From Prevotellaceae bacterium (GTDB lineage: Bacteria > Bacteroidota > Bacteroidia > Bacteroidales > Paludibacteraceae): a DNA stretch of 6,721 nt. A program made the position numbers and the translations under genes. Numbering within the stretch: position 1 is the stretch's first letter; the number at the start of each line of letters is the position of its first letter. The stretch covers positions 1-6,721 of the forward strand of contig JAISXQ010000041.1 of NCBI GenBank assembly GCA_031270425.1, given 5' to 3'. The notes beneath the pieces were generated by a model, which ran no database searches, was not told where the DNA came from, and saw nothing but the letters and a program-made list of their open reading frames with translations. Positions 1-6,721 of the stretch are shown here, piece after piece.

Positions 1-1800
1 TCGAGTTTTCCGAGCGGCGGCATCCGTAATACCTTCGAGGCGCGCGGTTACACGGCATGGGATCCTTCGTCCCCCGCATTTATTGTCGACGACACGTTAT
101 GTATTCCTACCGTATTTATTTCTTATACAGGAGAAGCCTTAGACCATAAAACTCCGCTTCTGAAAGCGCTGTCGGCTGTTGACAAAGCAGCTACAAGCGT
201 TGCGCAGATTTTCGACTCCAAAGTAAGAAAAATATATTCCTACCTCGGATGGGAACAGGAATATTTTTTGATTGACGATGGGTTGTATGCAGCCCGCCCC
301 GACTTGGCGCTTACAGGACGAACCCTGATGGGACACGAAAGCGCCAAAAACCAACAATTGGAAGACCACTATTTCGGTTCTATCCCGACCCGCGTTCAGG
401 CTTTTATGAAAGATCTTGAATACGAAGCGTACAAATATGCCATTCCGCTAAAAACACGTCATAACGAAGTGGCGCCCAACCAATTTGAATTAGCGCCCAT
501 ATATGGCGAAACAGGTTTGGCTATCGACCAAAACTTACTGCTGATGGCTATTATGAAACGTATCGCCCGCCGCCACGGATTCCGCATATTGTTGCACGAA
601 AAACCATTTGCGGGCATAAACGGTTCGGGTAAACACAACAACTGGTCGCTGGGAACCGATACCGGGGTCGGCTTGTTCACTCCGGGCAAAAACCCGGAAG
701 AAAACCTGCAATTCATTACCTTTTTGGTTAATACGTTGGTGGCTGTCCACAAACACAACGCGCTGTTGAAAGCTTCGATTATGACGGCTCAGAACGCCCA
801 TCGCCTGGGAGCCAACGAAGCGCCTCCCGCGATTATTTCGGTCTTCTTAGGTTCGCAAATATCCGCCGTGCTGGACAAGTTGGAAAACAGTACAAGCGAA
901 GAAGCAATTATTGTGGACGCAAAGAAAAAAATGAAACTGGGCGTAGCTCACATTCCCGAAGTGTTGCTCGACAATACCGACCGCAACCGTACATCGCCGT
1001 TTGCCTTTACAGGAAACCGCTTTGAGTTCCGCGCCGTGGGCTCTTCGGCTAACTGTTCGTCGGCAATGACGGCTTTGAATGCCGCTGTGGCAAGTCAGTT
1101 GAAAGAATTTAAAGCGGCATACGACGCAAAAATCGTTTCGGGGGTGTCGAAGGAAAAAGCCATCTTCGACTTGCTGAAACAATATATTAAAGAAAGCAAG
1201 GCGATTCGTTTCGACGGCAACGGTTACAGCGACGAATGGAAAGAGGAAGCCAAAAAACGCGGTTTGGACTGCGAAACAAGCGTTCCCCGCATTATCGAAG
1301 CGTATACTTCAAAGGAAAGTGTCAAAATGTTCACGGAAACCGGCGTTCATCCCGAAAAAGAATTGCACGCCCGCAGCGAAGTGAAGTGGGAAACTTACAC
1401 CAAGAAAATTCAGATTGAAGCCCGCGTACTGGGCGATTTGGCGATGAATCATATTGTTCCTGTCGCTACAAAATACCAGTCGCTTTTGCTCGACAATGTT
1501 TACAAGATTAAAGCGGTATATCCGGCGGATAAAGCCGCTAAAATCTCAGAAATAGATCTGGCGCTGATTGAAGAAATCGCGGAACGCATTGCCGATATTA
1601 AGAAAAATGTTTCTGCTATGGTCGAAGCCCGTAAAGCGGCGAACAAAATCGAACATGAACAGGAAAAAGCAAATGCTTATCACGATAATGTGCTCCCATT
1701 TTTCGATTTAATACGTTATCAAATAGATAAACTCGAATTGACTGTCGACAACGAATTGTGGCCCCTTCCGAAATACAGGGAATTGTTGTTTACACGATAA
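1..1800 (+). CDS. glnN: Glutamine synthetase type III, 5'-truncated by the window edge
   Basis: Cytoplasmic enzyme that makes glutamine from glutamate, ammonia and ATP. The frame is open from base 1 to the TAA at 1798-1800, giving 599 visible residues. Known GSIII proteins have about 700-730, so roughly 100-130 N-terminal residues lie left of the window. Counting residues from base 1, the GSIII block SSFPSGGIRNTFEARG is at 1-16, and GWEQEYFLID (83-92) carries the paired Glu expected to bind metal. NEVAPNQFELAP is at 155-166. NGSGKHNNWSL (207-217) corresponds to the GSGxHxH-type active-site loop. NRTSPFAFTGNRFEFR (329-344) holds the conserved Arg and Glu residues of the glutamate/ATP site. The C-terminus ends in the typical GSIII WPLPKYRELLF. 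A TTG at 268 could be read as a start, but conserved GSIII sequence continues in frame upstream, so it is internal. No frameshift or missing motif is seen. The gene is separated from gltB by a 257-bp gap on the same strand, so the two may have separate promoters. Family assignment is very sure; the true start is unknown. Confidence 0.97.
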   Translation, partial: SSFPSGGIRNTFEARGYTAWDPSSPAFIVDDTLCIPTVFISYTGEALDHKTPLLKALSAVDKAATSVAQIFDSKVRKIYSYLGWEQEYFLIDDGLYAARPDLALTGRTLMGHESAKNQQLEDHYFGSIPTRVQAFMKDLEYEAYKYAIPLKTRHNEVAPNQFELAPIYGETGLAIDQNLLLMAIMKRIARRHGFRILLHEKPFAGINGSGKHNNWSLGTDTGVGLFTPGKNPEENLQFITFLVNTLVAVHKHNALLKASIMTAQNAHRLGANEAPPAIISVFLGSQISAVLDKLENSTSEEAIIVDAKKKMKLGVAHIPEVLLDNTDRNRTSPFAFTGNRFEFRAVGSSANCSSAMTALNAAVASQLKEFKAAYDAKIVSGVSKEKAIFDLLKQYIKESKAIRFDGNGYSDEWKEEAKKRGLDCETSVPRIIEAYTSKESVKMFTETGVHPEKELHARSEVKWETYTKKIQIEARVLGDLAMNHIVPVATKYQSLLLDNVYKIKAVYPADKAAKISEIDLALIEEIAERIADIKKNVSAMVEARKAANKIEHEQEKANAYHDNVLPFFDLIRYQIDKLELTVDNELWPLPKYRELLFTR

Positions 1801-1806
1801 GTTAAA

Positions 1807-1966
1807 GGGGATGCATCAAAAGTGTTTTAGCACACGGATGACATGGATACGACGGATTTACACGGATTTTTAACATGGTTCTTGTAAATTGGCTACGCCG
1901 AACGTTGTTTCGTGTAATTCGTGGACAAATTACTTTTAATACATCCCCGTGCTAAAACATTTTTGA
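1807..1966. repeat. Palindromic intergenic repeat element between glnN and gltB
   Basis: This 160-bp stretch begins 7 bp after the glnN stop and holds two overlapping inverted repeats. In the first, 1816-1840 pairs with 1942-1966: 25 positions, 3 mismatches, with a perfect core tgttttagcac / gtgctaaaaca at 1823-1833 / 1949-1959. In the second, 1807-1823 (ggggatgcatcaaaagt) pairs with 1932-1948 (acttttaatacatcccc): 17 positions, 2 mismatches. The arms overlap, so both stems cannot form together. An inner stem can form between 1852-1864 and 1911-1922, with core ttacacg / cgtgtaa. No convincing flanking target-site duplication and no coding frame is seen. It resembles a small non-autonomous repeat or MITE-like element. 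It could also act as a bidirectional terminator for glnN, since the right arm runs into five T at 1960-1964. The inverted repeats are directly visible; the mobile origin and the terminator role are inferences. Confidence 0.75.
1833..1870 (+). repeat. Four degenerate tandem CACGGAT units
   Basis: Within the left arm of the palindromic element, four consecutive units of 9, 9, 10 and 10 bp can be read: cacggatga (1833-1841), catggatac (1842-1850), gacggattta (1851-1860) and cacggatttt (1861-1870). They share the core C/G-A-C/T-GGAT. The right arm, read on the opposite strand, contains the related words ccacgaattacacgaa, so the two arms appear to be diverged copies of one repeat family. Recognising this as a dispersed Bacteroidales repeat is from memory and not tested here. 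Confidence 0.6.
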
Positions 1967-1993
1967 GACAGTTCCTTAAAAAAACTATTTTCT
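1962..1993 (+). promoter_or_regulatory. Weak candidate Bacteroidetes-type promoter for gltB
   Basis: TTTG at 1962-1965 is followed after 20 bp by tattttct at 1986-1993. The Bacteroidetes sigma-ABfr consensus is TTTG, 19-21 bp, then TAnnTTTG. Spacing fits and TAnnTT matches, but the last two bases differ. The predicted start of transcription would fall near 2000, giving a leader of roughly 55-60 nt before gltB that would include the 2004-2041 hairpin. The -33 box lies inside the right end of the upstream repeat. AT-rich sequence gives such matches by chance, so this is only a candidate. Confidence 0.22.
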
Positions 1994-2003
1994 TAACACA
2001 CGA

Positions 2004-2041
2004 GCAGTTTATGTACAACGGCTTTCACCGCAATAAACTGC
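2004..2041 (+). promoter_or_regulatory. Hairpin in the gltB leader
   Basis: A perfect 9-bp inverted repeat, gcagtttat at 2004-2012 and ataaactgc at 2033-2041, encloses a 20-nt loop. Inside the loop, cgg (2019-2021) and ccg (2028-2030) can form a small second stem. The outer stem ends 16 bp before the gltB ATG. It could be an operator with dyad symmetry or an RNA leader structure affecting gltB expression. No T-run follows it, so it does not look like a terminator. The symmetry is seen directly; function is inference. Confidence 0.45.
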
Positions 2042-2060
2042 ATTATAAACATATATTATG
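2042..2060 (+). promoter_or_regulatory. AT-rich, Shine-Dalgarno-less translation start of gltB
   Basis: The bases before the ATG at 2058 are almost purely A and T (attataaacatatatt), with no GGAGG-like stretch. This is normal for Bacteroidota, where A-rich leaders replace the Shine-Dalgarno interaction. In-frame ATG codons also occur at 2061 and 2070. Any of the three leaves the catalytic Cys preceded by a short propeptide, so the exact start cannot be fixed from sequence alone; 2058 is taken because it is the first. Confidence 0.5.
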
Positions 2061-5000
2061 ATGACTCCAATGCTTAGCGATGAGTATGGACAGCGTTCGC
2101 TGTATTCGTTTGAAAATGAACACGACGCTTGCGGGGTAGGTCTTGTTTTGCAAATTCAGGGTGAAAAATCGCACGATATTGTCGAAAAAGGCTTACAGGT
2201 ACTCGAAAACATGGTACACCGGGGAGCCGAGAGCGCAGATAACAAAACCGGCGATGGAGCCGGTATTCTTCTTCAAATCCCGCACGAATTTATTCTCCTT
2301 CAAGGAATCCCTGTTCCTGCCACCGGAAAATACGGAACCGGATTGGTTTTTCTTCCCAAAAATGAGAAAAAAGCGGAACTTTGCCTGAACGTAATCCGCG
2401 AAAACGTTGAAAAAGAAGGGCTTCAATTGTTGGCGATACGGGACATTCCTGTTAACAGCAGTATTCTGGGAGAAATATCGTCGTCGAACGAACCGCTTAT
2501 AAAGCAAATATTTATTGTCGGATGCCAAAATCAAAATGAATTGGAACGCCGGCTTTATATCGTGCGGAAAAAAATTGAGAAATCCATTCTCAAATCAAGC
2601 ATTGCGAAAGAACGCAGTTTCTATATCGTAAGCCTTTCTACTAAGCAAATGATTTACAAGGGAATGCTCACATCGCTTCAATTACGTGAATATTTCCCCG
2701 ATTTGCAGGACAGGAATTTTACAAGCGCCATTGCCTTGGTACATTCGCGTTTCAGTACCAATACGCTGCCTACGTGGGATTTGGCTCAACCCTTCCGCAT
2801 CTTGGGGCATAACGGCGAAATAAACACCATACGCGGCAACCGCTATTGGATGGAAGCCCGCGAAAGCGTACTGAAATCGGATTTGCTGGGCGATTTGAAA
2901 GAACTGAATCCGATAGTTCAGCCGGGGATGAGCGACAGCGCTTCGCTCGACAATGTACTCGAATTTTTGGTCATGTCCGGCAAAAGCCTTCCCCATGCCA
3001 TGGCGATGCTGGTTCCCGAAAGCTGGAATTTCAAAAATCCGATTTCGAGCGATTTAAAGGCGTTTTACGAATACCACAGCATGTTTATGGAACCTTGGGA
3101 CGGTCCCGCGACGCTGCTGTTCAGCGACGGACGTTACGCCGGAGGCATGCTGGACAGGAACGGACTTCGTCCTGCGCGTTACCTGATTACAAATGAAGAT
3201 ATTATGGTTATCGCCTCCGAAACAGGAACCATCGAATTTGCTCCCGAAACCATTAAACGAAAAGGTCGTTTGAAGCCGGGTAAAATGCTGATGGTGGATA
3301 CCGAAAAAGGCGAAGTGTATCTCGATAACGAATTGAAAGAAGAATTGGCAAAAGCCTTCCCGTACCGCGATTGGTTGAAGAAAAACTGTGTGAATATTAA
3401 CGATATATCTTCGGGACGCTCGGTAAAAACCGATTTGGCAAACTACAAGGAACTTCTTATCGCTTTCGGTTATACGCGGGAAGATTTGGAGCATTTAATT
3501 ATCCCGATGGCAAATGAAGGCAAAGAGCCGGTTTCGTCGATGGGTAACGATGTGAATCTGGCGGCTTTCTCCAACAAACCGCAACGTTTGTTCAACTATT
3601 TCCGGCAGCAGTTCGCGCAGGTAACCAACCCGCCTATCGACCCGATTCGCGAGGAATTGGTCATGTCGCTTGTGGGTTACGCGGGTTCCTTGCATCAGAA
3701 CCTGCTCGATCCGGCTCCCGAACTGTGTAAAATGATTATGATGGACAGCCCTGTGCTGACCAATACGCAATTCGATATTTTGTTAAACTTGCGGTATAAA
3801 GGATTTTCCACAGCCGTCCTTCCGATGGTGTTCGACCCCAAAAAAGGAGCGAAAGCCTTGGAAAAAGCCGTGAACGAACTCTGCCTGACCGCCGAAAAAG
3901 CCGTCGACGAAGGCAAAAACTACATTGTGCTGAGCGACCGCAGCGTAGACGCTAATCATGCTCCGATACCGTCTTTATTAGCCGTTTCGGCGGTTCATCA
4001 TTATCTGATCGACAAACGCAAGCGGATGCAAATCGACATCGTTGTTGAATCTGCCGAGCCGCGCGAAGTGATGCACTTTGCCCTGCTCTTTGGATTCGGG
4101 GCGAGTGCGATTAATCCGTATATGGCATTCGCTATTTTGAATGAAAAAATTAAAACCCGCGACATTCTTCTCGATTTCCATACGGCGGAAAAAAACTATA
4201 TCAAATCCATCAACAAAGGCTTGTTGAAAGTTCTTTCCAAAATGGGCATCTCTACGTTGAGGAGCTATCACGGAGCGCAGATTTTCGAAGCTATCGGCGT
4301 TTCTTCGTCGCTTCTCAATTCCTATTTCAAAGGCGTAACCTCCAAAATAGAAGGCATCGATATAAACGATATTGCCAACGAAGCGCTTCAATCTTTCAAT
4401 AGAGGATTTTTTCCGCAAGAGGAAAACGATACGCATGTATTGAACTTGGGTCAATATGCCTATCGCCGCGAAGGGGAGCAACACGCTTGGAATCCCGAAA
4501 CGATTGCCCGCCTGCAAATCGCGGCGCGTACAGGCGATTACGCGAAATTTAAAGAATACTCAAAAACCGTCGACGAAAAGGAAAAGCCGATATTTATCCG
4601 CGATTTATTAGACTACAAAAAAAATCCTGTCGATATTAGCGAGGTCGAGCCTGCCGAAAGTATTATGAAACGCTTTGTAACAGGGGCTATGTCCTACGGC
4701 TCTATCAGCAGGGAAGCGCACGAAGCGATGGCGATGGCGATGAACAAAATCGGCGGGCGCAGCAATACCGGCGAAGGCGGCGAAGATTCGGAGCGTTACA
4801 AAAAGCGCGACGACGGACTAAGCACGCGGAGCGCCATCAAGCAAATTGCTTCGGGACGTTTCGGCGTAACGACCGAATACTTGGTAAATGCCGACGAACT
4901 CCAAATCAAGATAGCGCAGGGCGCAAAACCGGGCGAAGGCGGACAGCTTCCGGGTTATAAAGTGGATAAAATTATCGCGAGAACCCGCCATTCCATTCCG

Positions 5001-6581
5001 GGAATATCGCTGATTTCGCCGCCGCCGCATCACGATATTTATTCGATTGAAGATTTGGCGCAGTTGATTTTCGACTTGAAAAACGTAAATCCGAAAGCTA
5101 TTGTCAGCGTTAAATTGGTGTCGGAAAGCGGCGTGGGAACCATTGCCGCCGGCGTAGCGAAAGCAAAAGCCGACTTGATATTGATAAGCGGAACGGAAGG
5201 CGGAACAGGCGCAAGCCCTTCAAGTTCCATCAAACACGCCGGACTTCCGGTGGAAATTGGTTTGGCTGAAACGCAACAGGTGCTGTTAATGAACAACTTG
5301 CGCGGTCAGGTATGTTTGCAAGCCGACGGACAGCTGAAAACAGGGAAAGACGTTGTTATCAGCGCGTTGCTTGGCGCCGAAGAATACGGTTTCGCCACAG
5401 GCGCGTTGATTGTTCTCGGTTGCGTGATGATGCGCAAATGTCACGTAAATACCTGTCCGGTGGGCATCGCAACGCAAAACGAAGAATTGCGCAAGCGATT
5501 TATCGGACGCTACGAATATTTAATCAATTTCTTTACTTTTCTGGCGGAAGAAGTCCGCGAACATTTGGCGCAGATAGGCGCGCGCAGTCTGGACGAGATT
5601 ATCGGACACGCGGAACTGTTGGAACGGAAACAGGTAAAATCAAATGCGAAAGTCGATAAGATTGATTTATCGAGAATCCTGTTTGTTCCCGAAGAAGCTG
5701 GAATAAATCCGCGCCGGAAGGTTAAAGACCAAGACCACAAAATAGAATCGGTATTGGACGTAAGCTTGATTAAAAATGCCCTTCCGGCTCTCGACCTGTG
5801 TATTCCTGTTGAAATAAAGTCGAAAATCAAAAATACCGACCGCACCACAGGAGCTATGCTTTCGGGCGAAATAGCGAAACGCTACGGCGACGCCGGATTG
5901 CCCAACGATACGGTTTCAGTTAGTTTTAACGGCTCCGCCGGACAAAGTTTCGGCGCTTTTCTGGCAAAAGGCGCAACATTCCGCCTCGAAGGCGACGCGA
6001 ACGACTACTTAGGCAAGGGCTTATCGGGCGGCAAAATCATCGTGATTCCACCGAAAGCATCCGTTTTCAAACCTGAGGAGAACATCCTTTGCGGCAACAC
6101 GCTTCTTTACGGAGCAACTTCGGGCGAAGTGTATATCAACGGTGTTGTAGGCGAGCGTTTCTGCGTCCGCAATTCGGGCGCTACGGCAGTAGTCGAAGGC
6201 GCAGGCGACCACTGTTGCGAATACATGACAGGCGGACGGACGGTTGTTCTCGGAAAAACCGGACGGAACTTTGCCGCCGGTATGAGCGGCGGCGTGGCTT
6301 ATGTACTCGACGAAGCGGGTGATTTCGATTATTTCTGCAACATGGAAATGGTAGAACTTTCACTTATCGAGGACAGCGCCGATAACAAGGAACTCTACGC
6401 TTTGATTTCGAATCATTTTAAATATACGCAAAGTCCACAGGCAAAACGTATTTTGGATAATTGGAACGCCTGCGTTGATAAATTTATCAAAATAGTGCCG
6501 ATTGAATACAAAAAAGTATTGCACGACGAAAAAATGGAAGCCATCAACAAAAAAATAGCGATGGTGGAGAGGGATTATTAA
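2058..6581 (+). CDS. gltB: Glutamate synthase (GOGAT), large subunit, complete
   Basis: Cytoplasmic enzyme that hydrolyses glutamine, channels the ammonia to a second site and aminates 2-oxoglutarate, yielding two glutamates. At 1507 aa it has the usual length (about 1480-1530). Domain order is canonical. The class II glutamine amidotransferase domain spans about 25-425: HDACGVG puts the nucleophile at Cys25, exposed by removal of a 24-residue propeptide, and HSRFSTNTLPTW (229-240) and GHNGEINT (250-257) line the glutamine site. The central domain covers about 460-770, with PQRLFNYFRQQFAQ from 508. The FMN/2-oxoglutarate barrel covers about 830-1220, with GAMSYGSIS (876-884), GGRSNTGEGGED (899-910), AKPGEGGQLPG with Lys957, and GTEGGTGASP (1045-1054). 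The [3Fe-4S] ligands are Cys1122, Cys1128 and Cys1133 (C-x5-C-x4-C). The C-terminal GXGXG beta-helix spans about 1260-1440. No frameshift or lost catalytic residue is seen. Electrons normally come from NADPH through GltD, expected downstream. A ferredoxin-dependent form is possible but less likely in this lineage. Confidence 0.98.
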   Translation: MMTPMLSDEYGQRSLYSFENEHDACGVGLVLQIQGEKSHDIVEKGLQVLENMVHRGAESADNKTGDGAGILLQIPHEFILLQGIPVPATGKYGTGLVFLPKNEKKAELCLNVIRENVEKEGLQLLAIRDIPVNSSILGEISSSNEPLIKQIFIVGCQNQNELERRLYIVRKKIEKSILKSSIAKERSFYIVSLSTKQMIYKGMLTSLQLREYFPDLQDRNFTSAIALVHSRFSTNTLPTWDLAQPFRILGHNGEINTIRGNRYWMEARESVLKSDLLGDLKELNPIVQPGMSDSASLDNVLEFLVMSGKSLPHAMAMLVPESWNFKNPISSDLKAFYEYHSMFMEPWDGPATLLFSDGRYAGGMLDRNGLRPARYLITNEDIMVIASETGTIEFAPETIKRKGRLKPGKMLMVDTEKGEVYLDNELKEELAKAFPYRDWLKKNCVNINDISSGRSVKTDLANYKELLIAFGYTREDLEHLIIPMANEGKEPVSSMGNDVNLAAFSNKPQRLFNYFRQQFAQVTNPPIDPIREELVMSLVGYAGSLHQNLLDPAPELCKMIMMDSPVLTNTQFDILLNLRYKGFSTAVLPMVFDPKKGAKALEKAVNELCLTAEKAVDEGKNYIVLSDRSVDANHAPIPSLLAVSAVHHYLIDKRKRMQIDIVVESAEPREVMHFALLFGFGASAINPYMAFAILNEKIKTRDILLDFHTAEKNYIKSINKGLLKVLSKMGISTLRSYHGAQIFEAIGVSSSLLNSYFKGVTSKIEGIDINDIANEALQSFNRGFFPQEENDTHVLNLGQYAYRREGEQHAWNPETIARLQIAARTGDYAKFKEYSKTVDEKEKPIFIRDLLDYKKNPVDISEVEPAESIMKRFVTGAMSYGSISREAHEAMAMAMNKIGGRSNTGEGGEDSERYKKRDDGLSTRSAIKQIASGRFGVTTEYLVNADELQIKIAQGAKPGEGGQLPGYKVDKIIARTRHSIPGISLISPPPHHDIYSIEDLAQLIFDLKNVNPKAIVSVKLVSESGVGTIAAGVAKAKADLILISGTEGGTGASPSSSIKHAGLPVEIGLAETQQVLLMNNLRGQVCLQADGQLKTGKDVVISALLGAEEYGFATGALIVLGCVMMRKCHVNTCPVGIATQNEELRKRFIGRYEYLINFFTFLAEEVREHLAQIGARSLDEIIGHAELLERKQVKSNAKVDKIDLSRILFVPEEAGINPRRKVKDQDHKIESVLDVSLIKNALPALDLCIPVEIKSKIKNTDRTTGAMLSGEIAKRYGDAGLPNDTVSVSFNGSAGQSFGAFLAKGATFRLEGDANDYLGKGLSGGKIIVIPPKASVFKPEENILCGNTLLYGATSGEVYINGVVGERFCVRNSGATAVVEGAGDHCCEYMTGGRTVVLGKTGRNFAAGMSGGVAYVLDEAGDFDYFCNMEMVELSLIEDSADNKELYALISNHFKYTQSPQAKRILDNWNACVDKFIKIVPIEYKKVLHDEKMEAINKKIAMVERDY

Positions 6582-6584
6582 TGG

Positions 6585-6697
6585 TTATTCGGCTTCGCCG
6601 TTAGTTGCTTCGCGTTATTTGGCTTCGCGCGTTAGTTGCGCTTTGCGCGTTACTTGCGTTGCGTTATTTGCGCTTCGCGCGGTATTCGGCGTCGCCG
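6585..6697 (+). repeat. Array of seven mini-hairpin units after gltB
   Basis: Directly after the gltB stop lie seven consecutive units with consensus TTAnTT + GC-rich half-stem + TTC + GC-rich half-stem: 6585-6600 (16 bp), 6601-6614 (14), 6615-6631 (17), 6632-6649 (18), 6650-6663 (14), 6664-6681 (18) and 6682-6697 (16). Units 1 and 7 form a 4-bp CGGC/GCCG stem; units 4 and 6 form GCGC/GCGC; loops are TTC, TTT or GTC. Stem bases therefore change in matched pairs between units, while units 2, 3 and 5 keep only a 2-bp core. Unit lengths are not multiples of three and TAG/TAA occur, so it is not coding. There is no T-run, so a classical terminator is unlikely. It may reduce or separate expression of a downstream gene or bind a protein; this is unproven. 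The remaining bases 6698-6721 show nothing identifiable. Confidence 0.75.
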
Positions 6698-6721
6698 GAA
6701 GAAAAAAACGGAATAACATCC

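Noticed and set aside
1236..1418. Short + strand frame inside glnN (60 codons), and similar + strand frames at 2846-3196, 5312-5659 and 6089-6322
   Set aside because: Out-of-frame shadows of glnN and gltB, with Arg/Lys/Ser-rich translations and no independent start signals.
268..1800. TTG at 268 as the start of a 510-aa protein
   Set aside because: The frame is open back to base 1 and encodes conserved GSIII sequence upstream, including the metal-site segment GWEQEYFLID, so the gene starts outside the window.
1807..1966. Insertion sequence with transposase
   Set aside because: Only 160 bp long, with no coding frame and no clear target-site duplication; at most a non-autonomous remnant.
3978..4517. 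179-codon open frame on the - strand inside gltB (also 3054-3494 and several smaller ones)
   Set aside because: They lie fully antisense to a conserved domain-rich gene, their translations show no recognisable family, and open antisense frames are expected from the codon use here.
6581..6604. ATG overlapping the gltB stop (TAATG), opening a 7-codon frame
   Set aside because: It ends in TAG inside the first two array units and encodes only MVIRLRR. The overlap looks coincidental, although coupling to a tiny leader peptide cannot be formally excluded.
6585..6697. CRISPR array
   Set aside because: Units are 14-18 bp and contiguous, with no unique spacers of about 30 bp and no cas genes in view.
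6585..6697. Rho-independent terminator for gltB
   Set aside because: The stems are only 4 bp or less and none is followed by a T-run.
1..6721. A new multi-gene defence, secretion or biosynthetic system
   Set aside because: Both genes are well-known nitrogen-assimilation enzymes with intact motifs. Nothing in the coding content suggests a new system.

Overview
The window is a piece of a chromosomal ammonia-assimilation locus, most likely from a member of the Bacteroidota, probably Bacteroidales. This placement is inferred from four things: a type III glutamine synthetase (the form typical of Bacteroides and relatives), a complete glutamate synthase large subunit beside it, an AT-rich start region without a Shine-Dalgarno sequence, and intergenic repeats rich in CACGGAT/ACACGAATT words of a kind I associate with Bacteroidales genomes. 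No rRNA or other taxonomic marker is present, so the genus is not resolved.

Layout, all on the + strand. Positions 1-1800 hold the 3' part of glnN (glutamine synthetase III), with 599 codons visible and the reading frame open at the left edge. Positions 1801-2057 are a 257-bp noncoding gap. It contains a palindromic repeat element (about 1807-1966) with two overlapping, mutually exclusive long inverted repeats, four degenerate tandem CACGGAT units and an inner imperfect stem. Downstream of that are a weak promoter candidate and a 9-bp hairpin just before the next start. Positions 2058-6581 are a complete gltB (1507 aa). Positions 6585-6697 are an array of seven 14-18 bp units, most of which can form a tiny GC stem closed by a 3-nt loop. 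The last 24 bases show no identifiable feature.

The two genes form the GS-GOGAT cycle. GlnN makes glutamine from glutamate, ammonia and ATP. GltB takes the amide nitrogen of glutamine and transfers it to 2-oxoglutarate, giving two glutamates. GltB normally works with the small subunit GltD, which would be expected just to the right of the window but is not visible.

The coding content is ordinary and I see no new multi-gene system. The parts worth a second look are noncoding: the permuted inverted-repeat element between the genes, the mini-hairpin array after gltB, the motif they appear to share, and the hairpin in the gltB leader.
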